A DNA stretch of 64,000 bases from JBFIHZ01 sp041601535 (GCA_041601535.1 JBFIHZ010000001.1:1-64000); one strand, 5' to 3'; positions 1 to 8,650 are shown, counted from the first letter of the stretch. Translations and numbers: made by a program. The notes: generated from the letters alone by a model not told the origin.

Positions 1-1466
1 TGAATGTGCCGTTCCAGAACGGCCCGATTCGCGGCAAGGATGTGTTCGTGCCGCTGGATGCACTGATCGGTGGTGTGGAAAATGCGGGCCACGGCTGGCG
101 CATGCTGATTGAATTGCTGTCGGTCGGGCGGGCCATCTCATTGCCCTCATCTTCTACGGGTGGTGCCAAGATGGGCGCACTGGCCAGCGGCGCCTACGCG
201 CGCATCCGCAAGCAATTCAATATGCCCATTGGCCGCTTTGAGGGCATTGAAGCCGCGCTGGCTCGCATTGCCGCCAATACCTACTCAACCTCGGCCCTGT
301 CGCGTATGACTGCAATCGCGGTTGACCTGGGAGAGAAGCCGGCCGTGCCATCTGCCATAGCCAAGTACCACGCAACCGAGAAGGGCCGTGAGATCATCAT
401 CGATGCGATGGACATACATGGCGGCAAGGGCGTCATCCTCGGGCCGCGCAACTATCTTGGCCGTGCCTGGCAGGGCATGCCGGTGTGGATCACTGTTGAA
501 GGCGCCAACATCCTGACCCGCAGCATGATGATTTTTGGTCAGGGGGCCATCCGTTGCCATCCCTATGTGCTGAAAGAGCTGGCTGCGGCCCAGCTGACCG
601 ATGAGTCACAGCGGGTCGATGAATTCGACCGTGTGTTGTTCCAGCACGTTGGCTATACCATTCGCAACGCGGTTCGCAGCCTGGTTCTGGCTATGAGTTT
701 CGGGCGGTTTGCCGCGGTGCCCAATGACCGGCAGACGGCTCCGTACTATCAGAAGTTATCTCGTTATTCGGCTGCATTGGCCTTCGTTTCTGATATTGCC
801 ATGTTGACACTGGGTGGCAAACTGAAACAAAAAGAGCATCTGTCGGCCCGGCTGGGTGATGTACTGAGCCAGCTGTATATCTGCTCTGCCATGCTGAAGC
901 GTTATGAAGCCATCGGCCGGCCGGCGGCGGACCAGGCCATCCTGGCCTGGGCGTTTCATGACGCCATTTATAAAATCCAGTTGGCCTTGCGGCAGGTGGT
1001 GGATAATTTCCCCAACCGCGCCATGGGGGCGTTGCTGCGCCTGGTGATTTTCCCGCTGGGCCGCCGTGAACGTGCTCCGGGTGACCGCCTGACCCACAAG
1101 GTGGCTCAATTACTGCTGGCACCGTCGGACACCCGCGATCGTCTGACCCACGGTGTGTACAAGTCGGCCCGCAGCGGCCATCCGGTGGGGCTTATGGAGC
1201 AGGCGTTACCGCAGGTCATTGCCGCCGAGCCACTGGAGCGCAAGCTGCTCAAGGCGCAGAAGCAGGCCGATTTCACTGCCCTGACCTGGGAGGGGCAGCT
1301 GCAGGAGGCGGTGGCAAAAGATGTGCTGACTTCCGCTGAAGCAGATACCTTGCTGCGAGTTCGTGAACTGGTTATGGAAATCATTGCCGTGGATGAGTTC
1401 GACAGTGCCGAACTGCGCGCGGCGTCAGCATCCGAAGCCAGGCTGGACAAGCAGAACGCAGCCTGA
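1..1466 (+). CDS. fadE: Acyl-CoA dehydrogenase FadE (5' end missing)
   Basis: Flavoenzyme catalysing the first oxidation step of fatty-acid beta-oxidation, acyl-CoA to trans-2-enoyl-CoA. The reading frame is open to the left edge, so the gene starts upstream; 487 residues are visible, against roughly 815 in E. coli FadE. The visible part opens with NVPFQNGPIRGKDVFVPLD and carries the core dehydrogenase segment WITVEGANILTRSMMIFGQG, both close to FadE. The rest matches the long C-terminal region (DUF1974) that separates FadE from shorter acyl-CoA dehydrogenases. The TGA stop is followed by a hairpin at 1482-1508. The apparent GTG at position 6 is an internal codon, not a start. The family call is secure; chain-length preference cannot be read from sequence. 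Confidence 0.95.
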   Translation, partial: NVPFQNGPIRGKDVFVPLDALIGGVENAGHGWRMLIELLSVGRAISLPSSSTGGAKMGALASGAYARIRKQFNMPIGRFEGIEAALARIAANTYSTSALSRMTAIAVDLGEKPAVPSAIAKYHATEKGREIIIDAMDIHGGKGVILGPRNYLGRAWQGMPVWITVEGANILTRSMMIFGQGAIRCHPYVLKELAAAQLTDESQRVDEFDRVLFQHVGYTIRNAVRSLVLAMSFGRFAAVPNDRQTAPYYQKLSRYSAALAFVSDIAMLTLGGKLKQKEHLSARLGDVLSQLYICSAMLKRYEAIGRPAADQAILAWAFHDAIYKIQLALRQVVDNFPNRAMGALLRLVIFPLGRRERAPGDRLTHKVAQLLLAPSDTRDRLTHGVYKSARSGHPVGLMEQALPQVIAAEPLERKLLKAQKQADFTALTWEGQLQEAVAKDVLTSAEADTLLRVRELVMEIIAVDEFDSAELRAASASEARLDKQNAA

Positions 1467-1481
1467 GTCAACCCGCTAAGC

Positions 1482-1508
1482 GGCCCGGGAGCAACCGCCT
1501 CCCGGGCC
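1482..1508 (+). terminator. Perfect 10-bp inverted repeat after fadE
   Basis: GGCCCGGGAG, a 7-nt loop and CTCCCGGGCC form a perfect GC-rich stem 15 nt after the fadE stop. No T-run follows, so an intrinsic terminator is only possible; it could instead be an mRNA 3'-end stabiliser. Confidence 0.4.
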
Positions 1509-1688
1509 AGATCCTGATTCGGGCCTGCCGCACGCCTGCTGCGCGGGGCGTCATTCCGGCACCACCCGCCATATTTCCGTGTTTTCCGTGTCTGATGCCG
1601 CTGACAGCGGGATCGCGGTAGTATTCGCCAGATGAAGTGCGCTTCGCGCAACTAAACCCTTTTGCCGGGACAACCGTCAAAGTAATTC

Positions 1689-2264
1689 ATGGGAGGCATC
1701 GCAGCGGTGGCATCGTGGAAACCGGCTGGTGACGGCCACGGTGAAGACTTGAACCTGGTGCGTGCCGCCCGGGACGGTGATGTTGCGGCTTTTGAAACGC
1801 TGTACCGCCGGCACAAAGACCGTATATATGGTCTGTTGTGGCGCATGGCCGGCGGGGATGCCGCACTGGCGGAAGACTTGCTGCAGGAAGCCTTCGTGCG
1901 GGCCTGGCAGAAGCTGGCCAGTTTCCGTGGCGAGAGCAGTTTCGGCACCTGGCTACACCGCTTGTCGGTCAATGTGGCTCTGAGTGACCGGCGGTCGCGG
2001 TTGCGCAAGTCGGGGCGCGAGCGGCCAATGGACGAAGCCACCGCGCGCACGGCCCAGGGTGCCGATGGTCCGGCAGCTCCGCGGCAGCGGGATATTGAGC
2101 GGGCCATTGCCGGTTTACCGGAACGTGCCCGGCAGGTGTTGGTCTTACACGATATAGAGGGCTACAAGCATGCGGAGATTGCCCGCATGACCGGCATGGC
2201 GGTGGGTTCATCCAAGGCCCACCTGCACCGGGCGCGAAAAATGCTACGAGAGGAATTGAAGTAA
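1689..2264 (+). CDS. ECF-type RNA polymerase sigma factor
   Basis: Alternative sigma factor of the extracytoplasmic-function group, 191 residues, with only regions 2 and 4. Region 2 is visible around residues 18-90 (FETLYRRHKDRIYGLLWRM, then DLLQEAFVRAWQKL and FGTWLHRLSVNVALSDRR). Region 4 with its helix-turn-helix lies around residues 135-188 (LPERARQVLVLHDIEGYKHAEIA, then GSSKAHLHRARKMLRE). The ATG at 1689 has no clear ribosome site; a GTG at 1707 preceded by GGGAGG at 1691-1696 is a credible alternative. The stop overlaps the next start (TAATG), so translation of the anti-sigma-like protein is probably coupled. The target promoters are not evident from the sequence. Confidence 0.9.
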   Translation: MGGIAAVASWKPAGDGHGEDLNLVRAARDGDVAAFETLYRRHKDRIYGLLWRMAGGDAALAEDLLQEAFVRAWQKLASFRGESSFGTWLHRLSVNVALSDRRSRLRKSGRERPMDEATARTAQGADGPAAPRQRDIERAIAGLPERARQVLVLHDIEGYKHAEIARMTGMAVGSSKAHLHRARKMLREELK

Positions 2265-2821
2265 TGACTAGCGACAGGAGCGAACAGCAGTTGGACGAGT
2301 TGCTGGCCGGCTTGCCCAGGGAAATTACGCCGCCACGGGATGTGTGGCAGTCCATTGCAGCCCGCATCTCGCAGGCGGAACCCGCTGAACGGGAGCGGTT
2401 TTCGCGCCGGCCTTCGGTGCTGGCGCTGGCGGCATCCGTGGTGCTGGCGGCTACCGTTGCCCTGCTGTGGCGCCCGGGTAGTGCACCTGTAAATGAAATT
2501 GCGCCACCTGCTCGGCAGCTTGCGCTGGATCAAGTGCCGGTAAATACCTGGTTGCGGGCCAGCGAGCGTGAATATATGGCGGCATTCAGGGAGTTCATGG
2601 TGCTGGCACCGCTTGACCCGCTAACCAGCGAAGTAGCTTCCGGGGTGCGTGATGGCTGGCTGGCGACACGCGAGGTGGAGCGGCAACTGGATGCCGCTTT
2701 GCTGGAAAATCCCGCCGATGAATTTCTGGCGCAACAAATGACCTTACTGAGGGCGCGTCAACTGGATCTATTACGCCAGGTCGTGGCTGTAGACCGGGCT
2801 TCGAGGAGAGAAACGATATGA
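2264..2821 (+). CDS. Probable membrane-bound anti-sigma factor
   Basis: A 185-residue protein with a cytoplasmic N-terminal segment (LPREITPPRDVWQSIAARI, residues 17-35), one membrane helix (about 49-67, SVLALAASVVLAATVALLW) and a mostly helical, charged C-terminal part. The layout and the PPRDVW segment resemble anti-sigma partners of ECF factors in gammaproteobacteria. It has no zinc-binding HxxxCxxC motif, so it is not a ZAS-type protein. Position supports the call: it starts inside the sigma stop codon and its own stop overlaps the next ATG (ATGA). Assignment rests on context plus membrane topology; I see no diagnostic anti-sigma domain. Confidence 0.65.
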   Translation: MTSDRSEQQLDELLAGLPREITPPRDVWQSIAARISQAEPAERERFSRRPSVLALAASVVLAATVALLWRPGSAPVNEIAPPARQLALDQVPVNTWLRASEREYMAAFREFMVLAPLDPLTSEVASGVRDGWLATREVERQLDAALLENPADEFLAQQMTLLRARQLDLLRQVVAVDRASRRETI

Positions 2822-3699
2822 ACGTCAGTCGGCTTATTGCCTTTTTACTCATTATAAGTATGCCGTTCTCGCAGGCCCGAGCCGGCAGCGAAATCGATGA
2901 ACGGCGTGATCTGGCAGCGGATGCCCGGCTGCAGGTAGAAAATCTCGCCGGCTCGGTCACGGTTACCACCTGGGACAAGGCCGAGCTGCAAATAAGCGGT
3001 GAACTGGGTGATGAAGTAGAAAAACTGGAAATCCTTGAGACCTCTTCCGGCATCCATGTGCGGGTAAAAAACCGCAGAAACATACGCAATGTGGATGCGA
3101 CGCATCTGCGGATCACCATGCCGGCATCAGCCAGCCTGAACGTAGCCAGCGTCAGTGCTGATCTTACGGCGTCCGCACTCAGCAACCAGGAACTGGTATT
3201 GACCACGGTCAGTGGGGATATAGAGGTGCAGGCGGATACCGGCCGGCTGGAGCTTGAATCGGTAAGCGGTGACATCCGCTTCAGTGGCAATACCCGGCGC
3301 TCAGCCATCGAAACGGTCAGCGGCAGAATAGACCTGACTGGATTGACCGCGGAGATCAGTGTCAGCACCGTGTCAGGTGACGTGAAACTCACGGCGGCGG
3401 ACATCAGCCGGGGGCGGTTTGAAACCGTGTCCGGCAAAGTGGCATTGAATGCCAACGTGGCCGATGGCGGGCGGCTAAAAGCCCAAAGCATGAGTGGCGA
3501 CGTCGTGCTTGCTCTGCCGGCTGCGCAGCAGGCCGAATTTTCTGCGCAGACGTTCAGCGGCAAGATCCGCACCGGGTTTGGCAAGGCCAGTGAGAAGTCA
3601 TTCGGTGCCGGCAGCAGCCTGAGCCACCGGCAGGGCAATAATGGAGCCAGCATCGAACTGGAAAGTTTTAGCGGAGATATCCGGCTGGAGAAAAACTGA
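2818..3699 (+). CDS. Exported DUF4097-type beta-repeat protein
   Basis: A 293-residue protein with a signal peptide (residues 1-22, ending FSQARA) followed by a repetitive beta-strand region. A short motif of the form T/S-V/M-S-G-D/K/R recurs at least seven times (TVSGDIEV, SVSGDIRF, TVSGRIDL, TVSGDVKL, TVSGKVAL, SMSGDVVL, SFSGDIRL), typical of DUF4097 and putative-adhesin parallel beta-helix proteins. Location should be periplasmic or outer-surface. It is translationally coupled to the sigma/anti-sigma pair, so it may be an output or a sensory partner of that regulon. No enzymatic motif is visible and the molecular function is unknown. Confidence 0.8.
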   Translation: MNVSRLIAFLLIISMPFSQARAGSEIDERRDLAADARLQVENLAGSVTVTTWDKAELQISGELGDEVEKLEILETSSGIHVRVKNRRNIRNVDATHLRITMPASASLNVASVSADLTASALSNQELVLTTVSGDIEVQADTGRLELESVSGDIRFSGNTRRSAIETVSGRIDLTGLTAEISVSTVSGDVKLTAADISRGRFETVSGKVALNANVADGGRLKAQSMSGDVVLALPAAQQAEFSAQTFSGKIRTGFGKASEKSFGAGSSLSHRQGNNGASIELESFSGDIRLEKN

Positions 3700-4100
3700 T
3701 TGCCTGACCGTTGCGCTCAGGCGCAGGCACTACAGTGCCCATCGTACGATATTCCTTCCTAAAATAAGGCCTGCCGGCTGCGTCTGCGGCCGGTCCGGGG
3801 GTGCATCAGGCGGTTGCGGGAACGCCTTCCTGAATCTGTTTGTGGGTCAGAATGTATACCGGATAACGTTATCCCGCACTCCGCGCCGGCCTGCAAGCTG
3901 CAACTTAATTCTGTTAATAGTCCGTTAATTGCAGGTTAATAAAGCCTTTCCAATCGGTTCCGAATGGTGATACTATCCTGCCAAGCTCGGAGATGGCCCT
4001 CTCTTGACCTGCGTCTGTTGACTTGGGTCAAAGCCGCATTTGATCCGGGTTGACTTCGATCGTAAGACAACCGAACCAAATAAAATTTTGGAGAGTTTAG
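3700..4100. other. Intergenic leader of the TonB-dependent receptor gene
   Basis: A 401-bp stretch without a credible gene. Its right half is clearly more A+T-rich than the surroundings. It holds an operator-like array of TTAA repeats (3904-3943), a weak -35/-10 pair (TTTCCA around 3947 and TACTAT at 3971-3976, spacer about 18) and a ribosome site GGAGAG near 4090 just ahead of the receptor ATG at 4101. I see nothing recognisable in 3700-3900. Confidence 0.6.
3904..3943 (+). promoter_or_regulatory. Tandem TTAA repeats, 11-bp period (candidate OmpR-family operator)
   Basis: TTAA occurs at 3905, 3914, 3925 and 3936. The last three sit in exact 11-bp units (GTTAAT followed by 5 nt) and read as TTAA-N7-TTAA-N7-TTAA. 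Direct repeats at one helical turn are the usual target form of OmpR/PhoB-type regulators. The site ends about 27 bp before the best -10 candidate. Activity is inferred, not shown. Confidence 0.5.
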
Positions 4101-7079
4101 ATGAAACACAGCCGTAATCCTCTGTACCAGGCCGTGCAATATGCACTGGTCCCCAGTGCAATGGCAGGCTTCGCACTCTCTTCTTCACCTGTTTTCGCAC
4201 AGGACAGTGAAGATGAGGCGGCAGATCTGGACCGTGTTCAAGTAACCGGTTCCCGTATCAGCCGTATTGATATTGAAGGGGCGAACCCTGTAACTGTACT
4301 GGATCGTGACGACATCAAGCGCACCGGCATTACTGACCTGGGTGAGTTGGTCCAGGATCTGCCGATGATGAGCGGTTCACCGGTTTCCAGCCAGCGTAAC
4401 AACGGTGGTAGTGGCCGCGTAGCCGTAGACATTCGTGGTTTGGGCACGAACAGAACGCTTGTACTTGTTAATGGCAACCGCCTGCCTTCACTGTTCAATG
4501 ACTTCTCGGTCATTCCGGTGGTAATGGTAGAGCGTATCGAAATCCTGAAAGACGGTGCTTCAGCAATTTATGGTGCAGATGCTGTTGCTGGTGTAGTAAA
4601 CATCATCACTCGCCGTGACTTTGAAGGTGCCGAGTTCGAGTTCTCCATCGGCGAAAGCTTTGATGAAGGAGGCATGAACTACAGCACCAGCTTTATTACG
4701 GGTGGTAACTCCGACCGTGGTAACTTTGTAGTTGGTGTGGAATACGTTGAGCAGGAAGAAGTATTCCTGGCCGCCTACGACGAAAAATACATCAAGGCTG
4801 CTGTAACGGTTTATGATCCGGTTGGCTTCAAGCAATTCGGTTTCTCAGGTGATCCCTGGACGGATGGCGATGGCAACGGTATTGCTGATTGGGGAACGTT
4901 TGGTTCTTCACGTCTGCCGTACGGCTTCTTCGATCTGCGTCCGGCTGGTCTGGGCAATGGCTGGACCATTTGCCGCGATTCAGCCACCGGTGGCGCCAGT
5001 GTCAGCGACTACGGTCCGCGTGACGGCGTATGTAACGAAGCTACTTACGATTTCGCACCGGTCAACTACATGCAGACCCCGTACGAGCGTTCCAGCTTCT
5101 TCCTGCAGGGTGACTACGAGCTGTTCGAAAACGTCAGTGCCTACGTGGAAGCGCGTTTCGCCAACCGTAAATCAGAACAGCTGTTGGCTCCACAGCCGTA
5201 CGACTCGCGTTTTGATCCGGGCTACGCAACTGTCGAACCCGGTGTGGCTATTTCCAAAGACAACTACTACAACCCGTTTGGTGTGGACATTCCGCAATGG
5301 CGCCGCCGCATGGTGGAAACCGGTGGACGTTCATTTATCCAGAACGTTGACCAGTGGCAGATTGTTACCGGCCTGACCGGTGATATCGCTGGTACCTGGA
5401 CCTGGGACCTGAGCTACAACTTTGGTCGCAACGAGCGCGCCGATACCGACTTTGGCCAGTTTAACGGTCAGAACCTGGCTAATGCTCTGGGGCCATCATT
5501 CCTGGATCCGGCAACCGGCCAGGTGGTCTGCGGTACGCCGGATGCTCCGATTGCTGGCTGCGTATCCATGAATGCTTTCTCCAATCCGGATACCAACCCG
5601 ATTACCCAGGAAATGCTGGCTTACGCTTCTGTGCCGCTGAACGACCGGTACATTAACGAGCGTCAGATCACCAACCTGACCCTGGTCGGTGACCTGTTCG
5701 AAATGCCTGCCGGTCCGCTGGCTGGCGCTTTCGGTTTCGAACGCCGGACTGAGAAGTATGACTTTATTCCTGACTCGGCCAAGTCAACCGGTCAAACCAC
5801 CGGTAACACGGGCCAGGGTACCTCCGGCGCTTATGATGTGGACTCGTTCTTTGGTGAATTGAATATCCCCATCATTTCCGGTGTGTCTGGTGCCGAACTG
5901 CTGGAACTGGGTATCAGTGGCCGCTACGATGATTTCTCAATCTTCGATTCGTCCACAACCTGGCAGGGTGCCATTCGCTGGCAGCCGGTCCGCAGCCTGT
6001 TGGTTCGTGCGACTGCTGGTCAGGTGTATCGTGAGCCGAACATCTCCGAATTGTTCGCGGGCGTTGGCGACAGCTTCCCGAACACGGTTGATCCCTGTTC
6101 CGGACGCGGCGGTCAGCCGGGTTGTACCAATGTACCCCCGGGTTACGCCCAGTCAGATACGCAGGCGCGTGCGCGCATCGGCGGTAACATCAATGTAACG
6201 CCGGAAGAAGGCGATACCGTTACCGTGGGTATGGCATGGTCACCGACCTTTGCACCTGGCTTCAGCATGACCCTGGACTGGTGGAAGATCGAAATTGATG
6301 ACGCCATCAATATTCCGTCTGCCAACGTGGTTCTGGCCGGCTGTTTCTCCGGTGACGTACCCGGGTTCTGTAACAATATCACCCGCTTTGGGCCGGAAGC
6401 GTCCAACTACGGCGATTTGCAGCAGATCCTGACCCTGGTACAGAAGGTAGGACCGGAATCGGCTGAAGGCTTCGACTTCTCGTTCAACTACAACCGCAAT
6501 ACCGACATCGGTCTGTGGGACTTCTCCCTGTACGGAACCTACAACAAGAAGCGTGAGCAGCTTGTACTGAAGGACTTCGATGCAGACGGTCTCGCCACGG
6601 CAGAGGTATCCGACGTTGTGGGTCTGTTCGAGCATCGCGGTCTGGGTCGGCCCAAGGCATTCCCGGAATGGCGCTGGAGGTTTGACACCGACTGGTCCAT
6701 GGGTGACTTCGGTCTGAGCCTGAGTGTTGAGTTCATCGACAGTGTTACCGAGTGCGGTAACCCCAATGCCGATGGTACTTTCCTCACCATGTACTGCCCG
6801 GACGATGCTGAAATTGTCGCCATTGACCCGGCTGATACCTACTGGGGCATTCCCATCATCGATCGGGCATGGATCAACTCCACCGACAAGGTCTACTACT
6901 TTGACCTGGTGGGACGTTACACCATCCCGGGTATTGGCTCGCAGATCACCGCGGGTATTACCAACCTGACCGATGAAGAACTGCCGTTCATCAACCAGGG
7001 CTTCAACGCCACGACCGATGAAGACACCTTCCGTGCCTTCGGACGTTCCTGGTTTGTCAGCTTCAAGCACAGCTTCTAA
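4101..7079 (+). CDS. TonB-dependent outer-membrane receptor
   Basis: Energy-coupled import channel of the outer membrane, 992 residues, full length for the family. A signal peptide ends at VFAQ (about residue 34); the plug domain (about 45-170) opens with the TonB-box-like DRVQVTGSR and contains LVNGNRLP and EILKDGASAIYGADAVAGVVN. The remainder is the 22-strand barrel, ending in the outer-membrane signature VSFKHSF. Several predicted extracellular loops carry cysteine pairs (near residues 295-312, 475-485, 660-670, 750-760 and 878-895), suggesting disulfide-closed loops. The substrate is unknown; this type is often linked to peptides or glycans. Codon use is strongly biased (CGT, GGT, CTG), suggesting high expression. 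A terminator follows directly. Confidence 0.96.
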   Translation: MKHSRNPLYQAVQYALVPSAMAGFALSSSPVFAQDSEDEAADLDRVQVTGSRISRIDIEGANPVTVLDRDDIKRTGITDLGELVQDLPMMSGSPVSSQRNNGGSGRVAVDIRGLGTNRTLVLVNGNRLPSLFNDFSVIPVVMVERIEILKDGASAIYGADAVAGVVNIITRRDFEGAEFEFSIGESFDEGGMNYSTSFITGGNSDRGNFVVGVEYVEQEEVFLAAYDEKYIKAAVTVYDPVGFKQFGFSGDPWTDGDGNGIADWGTFGSSRLPYGFFDLRPAGLGNGWTICRDSATGGASVSDYGPRDGVCNEATYDFAPVNYMQTPYERSSFFLQGDYELFENVSAYVEARFANRKSEQLLAPQPYDSRFDPGYATVEPGVAISKDNYYNPFGVDIPQWRRRMVETGGRSFIQNVDQWQIVTGLTGDIAGTWTWDLSYNFGRNERADTDFGQFNGQNLANALGPSFLDPATGQVVCGTPDAPIAGCVSMNAFSNPDTNPITQEMLAYASVPLNDRYINERQITNLTLVGDLFEMPAGPLAGAFGFERRTEKYDFIPDSAKSTGQTTGNTGQGTSGAYDVDSFFGELNIPIISGVSGAELLELGISGRYDDFSIFDSSTTWQGAIRWQPVRSLLVRATAGQVYREPNISELFAGVGDSFPNTVDPCSGRGGQPGCTNVPPGYAQSDTQARARIGGNINVTPEEGDTVTVGMAWSPTFAPGFSMTLDWWKIEIDDAINIPSANVVLAGCFSGDVPGFCNNITRFGPEASNYGDLQQILTLVQKVGPESAEGFDFSFNYNRNTDIGLWDFSLYGTYNKKREQLVLKDFDADGLATAEVSDVVGLFEHRGLGRPKAFPEWRWRFDTDWSMGDFGLSLSVEFIDSVTECGNPNADGTFLTMYCPDDAEIVAIDPADTYWGIPIIDRAWINSTDKVYYFDLVGRYTIPGIGSQITAGITNLTDEELPFINQGFNATTDEDTFRAFGRSWFVSFKHSF

Positions 7080-7114
7080 GCAGTTAACGCTTAGTTACTG
7101 AGCCAAGCAGGACG

Positions 7115-7147
7115 AAAAGGCCCCGCCCAGTGCGGGGCCTTTTTTTT
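7115..7147 (+). terminator. Rho-independent terminator of the receptor gene
   Basis: AAAAGGCCCCGC, a CCAGT loop and GCGGGGCCTTTT form a 12-bp stem followed by an uninterrupted T-run (7140-7147), 36 nt after the receptor stop. This is the strongest intrinsic terminator in the window and separates the receptor transcript from the sulfotransferase genes. Confidence 0.93.
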
Positions 7148-7230
7148 GTTGACGGGCCATTGGCCTGCCCGCTGATATGGGTGCCGGCAGGCAGTCACCA
7201 GGGCCTTAAATCGGTGTACCATTTACTCGC

Positions 7231-7836
7231 ATGGTCATTTCGCATAAATACCGTTTTATCTTCATCAAAACCATCAAAACGGCCGGTACCAGTATCGAGG
7301 CCTGGTTATCGCCGCGTTGTGGCGCTGAAGATATATTCACGCCGGTTCAGCCGCCGGTGGAGGGGCATACTCCGAGGAATTTTGGCCGCCTGTATAATCA
7401 TTTTTCCGCCTGGGGACTGCGTCAGCTGGTTCCGCCGGAAGTCTGGAATGGTTATTTCAAGTTCTGCGTGGAACGCAATCCCTGGGACAAAACCGTGTCC
7501 GACTATGCCATGCAGGCTCACCGCAGCGGCGGTCAGTTAAGCTTTGAGCAATACCTGCAAGCCGGGCGCTTCTGCAAAAGCTGGGAGCTGTACACCGACA
7601 CCGATAACCGAACCGTTCTGGTGGACAGGGTACTGCGTTATGAAAACCTCAATGCCGAACTGGGTGAAGTCTTCCAGAACCTGGGGCTGCCCTGGGAAGG
7701 CGAGCTGGGCGTGTATGCCAAGTCCGGCTACCGCCAGAACCGCAAGCCATACCCGGAATACTACAACGAGCAACAGAAACAGTTGATCGCCCGGGCTTTC
7801 AAAGACGAAATTGATGCGTTTGGCTATGCCTTCTGA
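7231..7836 (+). CDS. Sulfotransferase-family protein
   Basis: Predicted PAPS-dependent sulfotransferase of 201 residues. The 5'-phosphosulfate loop appears at residues 9-25 (FIFIKTIKTAGTSIEAW, with the KTxKTAGTS pattern of carbohydrate-type sulfotransferases). The 3'-phosphate site is FCVERNPWDKTVS near residue 77. A conserved RYENL segment follows near residue 132. No membrane anchor is present, so it should be cytoplasmic. The ATG at 7231 has no ribosome site, and a -10-like TACCAT lies only 8 nt upstream. The gene overlaps the next by 23 nt, so the two are probably co-expressed. The acceptor is unknown; a glycan is the likeliest guess from the loop type. Confidence 0.85.
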   Translation: MVISHKYRFIFIKTIKTAGTSIEAWLSPRCGAEDIFTPVQPPVEGHTPRNFGRLYNHFSAWGLRQLVPPEVWNGYFKFCVERNPWDKTVSDYAMQAHRSGGQLSFEQYLQAGRFCKSWELYTDTDNRTVLVDRVLRYENLNAELGEVFQNLGLPWEGELGVYAKSGYRQNRKPYPEYYNEQQKQLIARAFKDEIDAFGYAF

Positions 7837-8650
7837 GTCGCGTGTGCACAAGCCCGTCATCCGGGTGATACACCATATGGCACGGACCGGCGGCACCCTG
7901 ATCTGCCGTTGCCTGGCATCCATGGACAACGTGGTGCTGCTCAGTGAGATTCATCCGCTCGGCTTGAGGATGTTTGACCCATTGCGGCAGGCACATGAGT
8001 GGTACGGCCTGCTGACCGAAGCGGATATCGCTTCATTGCGGCAACGCCCGCTGGAGTTCGCTGAAGCTATCCTGCTGCTCCACCAGCGCTGCAGTGAACA
8101 GGGAAAGCACCTGGTTTTGCGCGACTGGAGCCACCTGGATTACACCGGCGTGCCATTTGTACGGCCGGCGTTTCGCTCATTGCTGGTGGAAGCCCTGCAG
8201 TCGGATTTCAGCGTGTTGCAGATCGCCACCGTGCGCCATCCTCTGGACCAGTGGATCAGCCTGACCCGCCAACCGGTTTTCCGTGACAAGCTGCCCATTG
8301 CAGACTTTCTTTCAGGCGCATTGCATTTCGCGCGGTTCGCGGTGGACTGCGGCTATATCCGCTACGAGGATTTTACCCGCGAGCACGACACCAGCCTGGT
8401 GCAATTGTGTGAAGCGCTGGAGCTTGCCTTTGACCCGCAATACCGTTCCCGCTGGCGTGATTACACCAATATTACCGGTGATGTGCTGCCGGGAAGGGCT
8501 GGCAGTGAAATTACCCCCTTGCCACGGCAGGCAGTTGGCGATGAGGAAACGCAGCGTGTGATCGAACAAAATGACTATAGGGAGATCCTGCGTTTATTAA
8601 ACTATTCGGGCCAACAACAGAGTGACCGTGGTGCGCCTGGGACGAATTGA
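7814..8650 (+). CDS. Second sulfotransferase-fold protein, overlapping the first
   Basis: A 278-residue protein with sulfotransferase landmarks: a modified phosphosulfate loop VIHHMARTGGTLICRCLASM (about residues 18-37) and a good 3'-phosphate motif, VRHPLDQWISLTR, near residue 143, followed by an IRYEDF segment. The RTGGT loop departs from the usual RSGT/S-T form, so activity is likely but not certain. The start lies inside the upstream sulfotransferase gene (ATG at 7814; ATG at 7826 is equally possible; the TTG at 7811 is unnecessary). Overlap implies translational coupling and possibly a two-enzyme unit. The acceptor substrate cannot be deduced. Confidence 0.75.
   Translation: MRLAMPSESRVHKPVIRVIHHMARTGGTLICRCLASMDNVVLLSEIHPLGLRMFDPLRQAHEWYGLLTEADIASLRQRPLEFAEAILLLHQRCSEQGKHLVLRDWSHLDYTGVPFVRPAFRSLLVEALQSDFSVLQIATVRHPLDQWISLTRQPVFRDKLPIADFLSGALHFARFAVDCGYIRYEDFTREHDTSLVQLCEALELAFDPQYRSRWRDYTNITGDVLPGRAGSEITPLPRQAVGDEETQRVIEQNDYREILRLLNYSGQQQSDRGAPGTN

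Noticed and set aside
2595..3653. Open frame of 352 codons on the minus strand under the DUF4097 gene
   Set aside because: Serine/threonine-rich antisense of the repeat motif, with no start signal.
3914..3939. TTAA-N7-TTAA read as a CtrA box
   Set aside because: The motif equals the CtrA consensus, but CtrA is alphaproteobacterial and the gene content here is gammaproteobacterial. Another OmpR-family regulator is more likely.
6240..7070. Open frame of 276 codons antisense to the end of the receptor gene
   Set aside because: Shadow of strongly biased receptor codons; no supporting motif.
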